In this document: positions 58,227 to 64,000 of the stretch, piece by piece
Layout: the number at the start of each line of letters is the position of its first letter
Position numbering within the stretch: the first letter of the stretch is position 1
Assembly (NCBI GenBank): GCA_027486345.1
Contig: JAIXPH010000041.1
Location: forward strand, 20,372-84,371
Source: Paracoccaceae bacterium
GTDB lineage: Bacteria > Pseudomonadota > Alphaproteobacteria > Rhodobacterales > Rhodobacteraceae
Direction: 5' to 3'
Length of the DNA: 64,000 nucleotides
The notes under the pieces: generated by a model
Database searches by the model: none
What the model was told of the DNA's origin: nothing
The model's input: the letters and a program-made list of their open reading frames with translations, nothing else
Translations under genes and position numbers: made by a program

Positions 58227-59534
58227 ATGATCCCGCGCTATTCCCGCCCCGACATGGTCGCCCTCTGGTCGCCCGAGGCCCGCTTCAAGATCTGGTTCGA
58301 GATCGAGGCCCATGCCTGCGACGCCCAAGCCGCCCTTGGCGTGATCCCCAAGGCCAATGCCGAAGCCGTCTGGAAGGCCAAAGACGCGACCTTTGACGTG
58401 GCCCGGATCGACGAGATCGAAGCGGTGACCAAGCATGACGTGATCGCTTTCCTGACCCACCTTGCCGAAATCATCGGCGCGGATGAGGCGCGGTTCGTGC
58501 ATCAGGGCATGACCTCTTCGGATGTGCTGGATACCACGCTGAACATCCAACTGGTGCGTGCGGCGGACCTTTTGCTTTTGGCGATGGACCGCGTGCTGGC
58601 CGCGCTGAAAACCCGCGCCTTTGAACACAAGGACACCGTCCGCATCGGGCGCAGCCACGGCATCCACGCCGAACCCACCACGATGGGCCTGACCTTTGCT
58701 CGGTTCTATGCCGAAATGGCGCGGGGCCGGGCGCGTCTGGTCAATGCGCGGGCCGAGGTGGCGACGGGCGCCATCTCTGGCGCGGTCGGCACCTTTGCCA
58801 ACATCGACCCGGCGGTCGAAGAACACGTCTGCAAGATGCTGGGCCTGACGCCCGAGCCGATCAGCACCCAAGTCATCCCGCGTGACCGTCATGCCATGTT
58901 CTTTGCCACGCTGGGCGTTATCGCCAGCAGCATCGAAAACATCGCCATCGAAATCCGCCACATGCAACGGACCGAAGTGCTGGAGGCCGAGGAATTCTTT
59001 TCCCCCGGCCAAAAGGGCAGTTCCGCCATGCCGCACAAGCGCAACCCGGTGTTGACCGAAAACCTGACCGGCCTTGCCCGTCTGGTGCGGATGTCCGTGA
59101 TCCCGGCCCTGGAGAATGTGGCGCTCTGGCATGAGCGGGACATTTCCCATTCCTCGGTGGAACGCGCGATTGGCCCCGATACCACCATCACGCTGGATTT
59201 CGCGCTGCACCGTCTGGCGGGCGTGGTGGAAAAGCTGGTCGTCTATCCGGAAAACATGCTGCGCAACATGAACAAGTTCAAGGGCTTGGTCATGTCGCAG
59301 CGCGTGCTTCTGGCCCTGACGCAGGCCGGCGTCAGCCGCGAGGACAGCTATCGTCTGGTCCAGCGCAACGCGATGAAGGTCTGGGAAAAGGGCGCCGATT
59401 TCAAGACCGAGCTTCTGGCCGACCCGGAGGTCACCGCCGCTTTGTCCCCCGCCGAGATCGAGGAGAAATTCGATCTCGGCTACCACACCAAACATGTGGA
59501 CACGATCTTTGCCCGCGTTTTCGGCGCGGCCTGA
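58227..59534 (+). CDS. purB: Adenylosuccinate lyase
   Basis: 435 aa. The family signature GSSAMPHKRNP, HQGMTSSDVLDT with RSHGIHAEPTT, and the late HVDTIFARVFG are present. It splits adenylosuccinate and SAICAR in purine synthesis. AAAGG precedes ATG 58227 (about 9 bases). A strong terminator follows the stop. Confidence 0.97.
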   Translation: MIPRYSRPDMVALWSPEARFKIWFEIEAHACDAQAALGVIPKANAEAVWKAKDATFDVARIDEIEAVTKHDVIAFLTHLAEIIGADEARFVHQGMTSSDVLDTTLNIQLVRAADLLLLAMDRVLAALKTRAFEHKDTVRIGRSHGIHAEPTTMGLTFARFYAEMARGRARLVNARAEVATGAISGAVGTFANIDPAVEEHVCKMLGLTPEPISTQVIPRDRHAMFFATLGVIASSIENIAIEIRHMQRTEVLEAEEFFSPGQKGSSAMPHKRNPVLTENLTGLARLVRMSVIPALENVALWHERDISHSSVERAIGPDTTITLDFALHRLAGVVEKLVVYPENMLRNMNKFKGLVMSQRVLLALTQAGVSREDSYRLVQRNAMKVWEKGADFKTELLADPEVTAALSPAEIEEKFDLGYHTKHVDTIFARVFGAA

Positions 59535-59556
59535 TCCGTTCACGCAGTCGTGAAGC

Positions 59557-59586
59557 AAAGCCCCGGCGCGCAGGCGCTGGGGCTTT
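59557..59586 (+). terminator. Rho-independent terminator after purB
   Basis: AAAGCCCCGGCGC (59557-59569) pairs with 59574-59586 (one G-T pair) around GCAG; a CGCTTTT tail follows. Confidence 0.9.
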
Positions 59587-59641
59587 CGCTTTTGGTGCTA
59601 CCTTTGTCAGCATAAACGCACCCCAAAGGAGACGCCGCGCC

Positions 59642-59821
59642 ATGACCCTGCCCCGCCCCGTCTTGAAAGCAAACCTCCCAGTTTTCCTTGCTGCCGTGCT
59701 GAGCTTCGCCCCCCTGTCCGCGCTGGCCCAAGGGGCCTGTGACCATCAAAAGGCGCAAAGCTGCGCGGTGGGCTATGTCTGGGATGCCGAGACGAAATCC
59801 TGCGTGCAAGTGACGACCTGA
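59642..59821 (+). CDS. Small secreted Cys-rich protein
   Basis: 59 aa. A signal peptide of about 29 residues (LPVFLAAVLSFAPLSALA then Q) leaves a mature 30-residue domain with three cysteines: ACDHQKAQSCAVGYVWDAET then KSC. The CxxxxxxxSCxxGxxWDxxxxxC pattern resembles a chitin-binding (CBM14-like) module. AAAGGAG precedes the ATG. Function is not known; secretion is likely. Confidence 0.75.
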   Translation: MTLPRPVLKANLPVFLAAVLSFAPLSALAQGACDHQKAQSCAVGYVWDAETKSCVQVTT

Positions 59822-59891
59822 GGCGGGTTTTCACCCCGCCTTAACCCGGAGCGGCCACCTTGCCACCATCTGAAACGATGAAAGGCAAGGC

Positions 59892-60965
59892 ATGGCCGAC
59901 GCAGCCCTGACCCCCGCTCTTCCCGGTCCCGCCGTGCGGGCCTTGGCGTCCCTTGGCCCCGTGGGCCAGACCCTTCCCTCACGCCTGCCTTCGCCCCGCG
60001 AAAAGGCGGCGATCATCGTGCGGCTTTTGCTGGCCGAGGGCAGCCCCCTGCCCTTGTCCTCTTTGCCAGAACACATGCAGGCCGCCTTGACCGAACAGAT
60101 CGGGCAGATGCGGCTGGTGGACCGCGCCACGATGCAAGAGGTGGTGCAGGAATTCGTTGACCGTCTGGATCAGGCGGGTCTGGCCTTTCCCAATGGGATC
60201 GAAGGGGCCTTGGGGCTGATGGACGGCCATATCTCGGCCACCGCCGCCAGCCGCTTGCGGCGTCTGGCCGGGGCTTCGGCCAAGGCGGACCCGTGGGACC
60301 GGCTGGTGGCCCTGCCCCCCGAACGCCTGCTGCCCGTCTTGCAGGATGAGGCGGTAGAGGTCGCGGCGGTGATGCTGTCCAAACTGCCGGTGCCAAAAGC
60401 GGCGGATCTGCTGGGCCGCCTGCCGGGGGACCGCGCGCGGCGCATCGCCCATGCTGTGTCGATGACCGGCAATGTCGATCCCGAAACCGTCCGCCGCATC
60501 GGCCTGTCCCTGGTCGGTCAGTTGGACGCGCAACCACCGCGGGCCTTTGACACCGATCCCGTGGCGCGAGTGGGGGCGATCCTGAACGTCTCGGCCGCCG
60601 TCACGCGTGATGAGGTGCTGTCGGGGCTGGAACAGGAGGATGCCGCCTTTGCCGAGGAGGTGCGGCGCAAGATATTCACCTATGCCCATATCCCCACCCG
60701 CCTGTCGCCCCGCGACGTGCCGAAACTCCTGCGCGTGGTCGATCCGTCGATGCTGGTCACGGCCCTGACCTTTGGCGGCGCAGAGGTGGGCGATTTTCTG
60801 TTGACCAATATCTCGCAGCGCATGGCGCAATCCTTGCGCGAAGAGATGGCCGAACGTGGCCAGATCCGGCCCAAGGATGGCGAAACAGCCTTGTCCGGGG
60901 TTGTCGCCGCCATCCGGCAGTTGGAGGCGGCGGGAGAGGTGTCGCTGGTCCTGCCAGAAGAGTGA
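59892..60965 (+). CDS. FliG-like flagellar motor switch protein, orphan
   Basis: 357 aa. SPREKAAIIVRLLLAEGSPL at the N-terminus, a middle domain and the FliG-C region (FAEEVRRKIFTYAHIPTRLS, RDVPKLLRVVDPSMLVTALT, LLTNISQRMAQSLREEMAER) are all recognisable. FliG couples the stator to the rotor. No other flagellar gene is near, so it is either a paralogue or an isolated rotor gene. AAGGCAAGG precedes the ATG. Confidence 0.85.
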   Translation: MADAALTPALPGPAVRALASLGPVGQTLPSRLPSPREKAAIIVRLLLAEGSPLPLSSLPEHMQAALTEQIGQMRLVDRATMQEVVQEFVDRLDQAGLAFPNGIEGALGLMDGHISATAASRLRRLAGASAKADPWDRLVALPPERLLPVLQDEAVEVAAVMLSKLPVPKAADLLGRLPGDRARRIAHAVSMTGNVDPETVRRIGLSLVGQLDAQPPRAFDTDPVARVGAILNVSAAVTRDEVLSGLEQEDAAFAEEVRRKIFTYAHIPTRLSPRDVPKLLRVVDPSMLVTALTFGGAEVGDFLLTNISQRMAQSLREEMAERGQIRPKDGETALSGVVAAIRQLEAAGEVSLVLPEE

Positions 60966-61055
60966 GGCGGCGGGTTCGGGCCGGGGCAGGCCCCAGCCTT
61001 CACCCGCCGCCGCTGCCGCGGTTGGGTTTGGACGCGGTGCTTTGGGCGGACAGCG

Positions 61056-61107
61056 CCGGGGGTTTTGCACCCCCGGACCCCCGCAGGATATTTGAGCAAC
61101 GGGGAAG
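61056..61107 (+). repeat. Short hairpin element with shared tail, copy C
   Basis: CCGGGGGT and ACCCCCGG (61056-61063 and 61069-61076) form an 8-bp stem. ACCCCCGC then AGGATATTTGAGCAACGGGG (61085-61104) follows. This tail of 23 bases (61085-61107) is identical to the reverse complement of copy B (45069-45091). It lies 91 bases downstream of the fliG-like gene on the same strand and likely ends its transcript. Confidence 0.8.
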
Positions 61108-61199
61108 GCAAAGGCCTTGGGCAAAGATCCAGCGCTTCTGCCCTTGTTCCCGCCGGGCGGGGCGCATAGCGTCACGGCGCAGCACAAGGCAGAGCTTCC

Positions 61200-62072
61200 G
61201 TGACAGGTCCGACCCATACCGACGCCCGCAAGGGCATCTTGCTGATGCTGTTGGCGGTGGTTCTGTTCACGGCGATGGATGCCTTGGCCAAGGGTCTGGT
61301 GGCGCGCTATCCGACGCCGCAGGTGATCTGGGCGCGGTTTGCGGGGCAGTTCCTTCTGGTCGTCCTGATCCTGAACCGCCGCTTTCCCGGCTTTGTCCGC
61401 ACGCGGTTTCCGGTGCAGCATCTTTTCCGGTCCTTGGCGCAATTGGGGGCGACGGGGTTCTTCTTCCTGTCCCTGAACCACATCGGTCTGGCTGAGGCGA
61501 CGGCGCTGACCGACATCAACCCGGTGCTGATCACACTGGGGGCGGCGCTGTTTCTGGGTGAGCCTTTGGGACCGCGCCGCATCGGCGGGGTCATCCTCGC
61601 CATGGTCGGCGCGATGATCGTGATCCGGCCCGGGGCGGCGGTCTTCACCCCGGCTGCGTTGTTGCCGCTCTGCTGTGCGGTGTCTTATGCGGCAGCCGCG
61701 CTGCTGACACGCAAGGTCGGGGCGCAGGAAAGCGCCTGGACGTCGATGATCCTGGCCTCAGCCTTTGGCACGGTGGTGATGTCGGCGGGTGTGCCCGTCT
61801 ATTGGCAGCCGATCCCGTTGGCCGATTGGCCGTGGTTCATCCTGCTGGGGGCCTTGGGCACGGCGGCGCAGATGGCGCTGATCCGGGCGTTTTCGGTGGC
61901 CGAGGCGGGAACTGTCGCCCCCTTTGGCTATGCCGGGCTGGTGATGGCCACCTTTTGGGGCATCGTGCTTTACGGCGAATACCCGGATGTCTGGACGCTG
62001 GTCGGGGCGTCTGTGATTGTCGGCGCGGGGCTGTATATCTGGCACCGCGAGACGCAGGCCAAGCGCGGCTAA
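61200..62072 (+). CDS. EamA/DMT family transporter
   Basis: 290 aa from a GTG start, with ten predicted membrane helices (ILLMLLAVVLFTAMDALAKG, then FFFLSLNHIGLAEATAL, and so on). The two EamA repeats suggest metabolite export; the substrate is unknown. It resembles the EamA protein at 49380-50324 in layout. The GTG is weakly supported (AAGGCAGAG upstream), but no other start suits the first helix. Confidence 0.88.
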   Translation: MTGPTHTDARKGILLMLLAVVLFTAMDALAKGLVARYPTPQVIWARFAGQFLLVVLILNRRFPGFVRTRFPVQHLFRSLAQLGATGFFFLSLNHIGLAEATALTDINPVLITLGAALFLGEPLGPRRIGGVILAMVGAMIVIRPGAAVFTPAALLPLCCAVSYAAAALLTRKVGAQESAWTSMILASAFGTVVMSAGVPVYWQPIPLADWPWFILLGALGTAAQMALIRAFSVAEAGTVAPFGYAGLVMATFWGIVLYGEYPDVWTLVGASVIVGAGLYIWHRETQAKRG

Positions 62073-62075
62073 GCC

Positions 62076-62777
62076 TCAGTCGAGACGCGCCGCAGCCAGC
62101 ACCCGCGCCGGGCCCGGCTCTTGCAGGATCACCACCACCGGCTCATCCCCCGGCGCGTCGGCGGTCATGTCCAAGGGTGCGCCGCCCTGCCATTCACCCA
62201 CCCGCTGCCATGAGGTGACGATGTTGTGATAGGTCATGCTCCGCCCGGCATTCTCGCCGCGTTCGATCTGGATCGTCGCCTCGGGCAGGTAGCGCACCAG
62301 TTGCACCATGGCCCCCTTGGCCAAGGGTTGCGCGGCGCTGGCACGGATCTCCACCTGTGCGCCCTTGCGCGTGAGGGTCAGATCCACCCCACCGGAATGA
62401 GCCATGTGCTTGCCGATAAAGCGCACCACGGCGTCCGGCGTGTTGCCCTCCACCCGGTCCAAACCGCCCACGATCATCTGCGGCGTATAGACCATCCGGC
62501 TGTTCGCGGCGCGGGCATACATCTTTTGCCGCTCGGTAAAGGCGGGATCGGCGAAGGCGTCTTCCCAGCCGATATAGTCCCAGTAATCCACATGCAGCGC
62601 CAAGGCGATCACGCCATCGGCCTGCGCCAGTTCGGACAGGAACGCGTCGGCGGGCGGGCAGGACGAACAGCCCTGCGAGGTGTAAAGTTCGACCAGCACC
62701 CCGGTGGTGGACTGCGCCGCGACGGGCAGAGGCAGGCAAAGCCAAAGCCCGCAGGCTGCGCTGACGATATGTCGCAT
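62076..62777 (-). CDS. DUF1223 thioredoxin-like secreted protein
   Basis: 233 aa. A signal peptide (HIVSAACGLWLCLPLPVAAQ) precedes LVELYTSQGCSSCPPADAFL, the C-x2-C motif of DUF1223, a thioredoxin-fold family. ALHVDYWDYIGWEDAFADPA and YTPQMIVGGLDRVEG are conserved blocks. It is probably periplasmic; its redox partner is not known. AAAGG precedes ATG 62777. It is convergent with the EamA gene and divergent from acnA. Confidence 0.93.
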   Translation of the reverse strand: MRHIVSAACGLWLCLPLPVAAQSTTGVLVELYTSQGCSSCPPADAFLSELAQADGVIALALHVDYWDYIGWEDAFADPAFTERQKMYARAANSRMVYTPQMIVGGLDRVEGNTPDAVVRFIGKHMAHSGGVDLTLTRKGAQVEIRASAAQPLAKGAMVQLVRYLPEATIQIERGENAGRSMTYHNIVTSWQRVGEWQGGAPLDMTADAPGDEPVVVILQEPGPARVLAAARLD

Positions 62778-63124
62778 CTGACCCTTTCCGTTCCCCGACT
62801 GACCCGCCGACAAGCGGCATGGTGCAAGACAGCCTTAGCAAAAAGCGGCCTCCCCTCGCCAATCAAGGTTTTGCGAGCCTTATTGCAACAGCCACCGCAG
62901 CAGACCGCGACTTTGTGGCAACAGTACGCCGCAGGCGAGGATAAAAACGGTCGTGCAAAAGCACTGGATTTTTGGCATACAATTGCATACAAAGCGCCCG
63001 ACTCCCTTGCCACACAGCTTTTGCCACGGCATGGGATAGGAAAATGGACCCGCCGCGCCATCGGTGCGGAGACGGGCCGCGACAGACCCAAGACAGACCG
63101 TGCCAGCAGTCAGGAGGCCCGAGA
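62778..63124. promoter_or_regulatory. acnA upstream region with GCATACAA direct repeat
   Basis: 347 bases lie between the divergent DUF1223 and acnA genes. GCATACAA occurs twice, at 62975-62982 and 62985-62992, a 10-base period that puts both on the same face of the helix. TACAAT at 62978-62983 could be a -10. GTGC and GCAC around AAAA form a small palindrome near 62953-62964. No gene is supported in it. Confidence 0.5.
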
Positions 63125-64000
63125 ATGACCGTTACCGTCGGACACGATAGCGCGAAAACCCGCAAAATGCTTTCCGCAGGCGGCAAGACCGTCGCCTATT
63201 ACTCGATCCCCGCCGCGCAAGAGGCCGGGCTTGGCGATTTCTCGCGCCTGCCCGCCGCGCTGAAGGTGGTGCTGGAGAACATGCTGCGGTTCGAGGATGG
63301 CAAGACCGTCAGCGTCGATGACATCAAGGCCTTTGCCGAATGGGCCACCCTTGGCGGCAAGAACCCGCGCGAGATCGCCTATCGCCCGGCGCGCGTCCTG
63401 ATGCAGGACTTCACCGGCGTTCCGGCCGTGGTGGACCTTGCCGCGATGCGCGACGGCATCCTTGGGCTGAAAGGCTCGGCCGCCAAGATCAACCCGTTGG
63501 TCCCCGTCGATCTGGTCATCGACCATTCGGTGATGATCGACGAATTCGGCACGCCGCGTGCGTTCCAAGCCAACGTGGACCGCGAATACGAGCGGAACAT
63601 GGAGCGCTATGTCTTCCTGAAATGGGGGCAAAAGGCGTTCAACAACTTCCGCGTGGTGCCGCCCGGAACCGGGATTTGCCATCAGGTGAACCTTGAATAT
63701 CTGGCCCAGACCGTCTGGACCGACACCGATCCCAGCGGCGTGGAAGTGGCCTACCCGGATACGTTGGTGGGCACCGACAGCCACACCACGATGGTCAACG
63801 GTCTGGCGGTCCTCGGCTGGGGCGTCGGCGGGATCGAGGCTGAGGCCGCGATGCTGGGTCAGCCGGTTTCGATGTTGATCCCCGAAGTCGTCGGCTTCAA
63901 ACTGACCGGCGCGATGATGGAGGGCACCACGGCCACCGATCTGGTGCTGAAGGTCGTGCAGATGCTGCGCAAACATGGCGTGGTGAACAAGTTCGTCGAA
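63125..64000 (+). CDS. acnA: Aconitate hydratase, N-terminal part
   Basis: 292 codons are inside the window; the gene runs past the right edge. [69 protein letters not shown] and [20 protein letters not shown] are characteristic of the AcnA/IRP family. It isomerises citrate to isocitrate, the step after GltA. AGGAGG lies 7 bases before the ATG. The iron-sulfur cysteines are beyond the window. Confidence 0.97.
   Translation, partial: MTVTVGHDSAKTRKMLSAGGKTVAYYSIPAAQEAGLGDFSRLPAALKVVLENMLRFEDGKTVSVDDIKAFAEWATLGGKNPREIAYRPARVLMQDFTGVPAVVDLAAMRDGILGLKGSAAKINPLVPVDLVIDHSVMIDEFGTPRAFQANVDREYERNMERYVFLKWGQKAFNNFRVVPPGTGICHQVNLEYLAQTVWTDTDPSGVEVAYPDTLVGTDSHTTMVNGLAVLGWGVGGIEAEAAMLGQPVSMLIPEVVGFKLTGAMMEGTTATDLVLKVVQMLRKHGVVNKFVE

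Overview
The window is a gene-dense, GC-rich (about 65-68 percent) stretch of core chromosome from an alphaproteobacterium, most likely a member of the Rhodobacteraceae. The evidence is the gene order and protein character: trpGDC-moaC-moeA-lexA, surE-pcm-nlpD, tatABC, glnB-glnA, rpsF-rpsR-rplI, alphaproteobacterial LexA boxes of the GTTC-N7-GTTC type, and Lrp and TetR regulators typical of the family. No plasmid, phage, IS element, CRISPR array or integrase is visible. Both ends cut a gene: an ECF-like sigma factor on the left and aconitase on the right.

Left third (1-24.6 kb). An EF-hand secreted protein lies upstream of a sigma factor. Next come DUF983 and Nudix proteins, a fatty acid desaturase, two lipoproteins and a Tas-like aldo-keto reductase. 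An ImuA-like gene with a LexA box inside its promoter is followed by surE-pcm-nlpD. A CorC-type membrane protein, a DUF815 ATPase and the tat operon come next. A short HTH regulator without a WYL domain sits beside a two-gene, lower-GC module of unknown function. After it lie an ABC ATPase, a divergent polysaccharide deacetylase, the tryptophan/molybdopterin operon, lexA and comEC.

Middle (24.6-43 kb). This part holds gltX, gltA, a DUF1992 protein, valS, a TetR-controlled pair of membrane proteins, an Lrp regulator facing a type III ornithine/lysine decarboxylase, a HisC-like aminotransferase, gatB, a lytic transglycosylase-like lipoprotein, pepN, and two small exported proteins that share a PTNF motif.

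Right third (43-64 kb). A cryptochrome/photolyase gene has a perfect LexA box over its start codon and is coupled to a DUF2256 mini-protein. After it come fabD, a soluble chemoreceptor, the S6/S18/L9 operon with a structured leader, an EamA transporter, a sulfotransferase, trigger factor with an adjacent tRNA-Leu(UAG), the NAD(P)HX repair enzyme, glnB-glnA, a DUF3445 protein, purB, an orphan fliG, a second EamA transporter, a DUF1223 protein and acnA.

Two signals cut across the whole window. First, three sites match ATGTTC-N5-ATGTTC exactly (at lexA, imuA-like and the photolyase), so the window holds the SOS repressor and two likely DNA-damage targets. Second, a family of intergenic multi-hairpin elements recurs at 15.7, 27.9, 45.1 and 61.1 kb. 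Their stems change sequence while keeping pairing, and each ends in a conserved GGATATTT-type tail.
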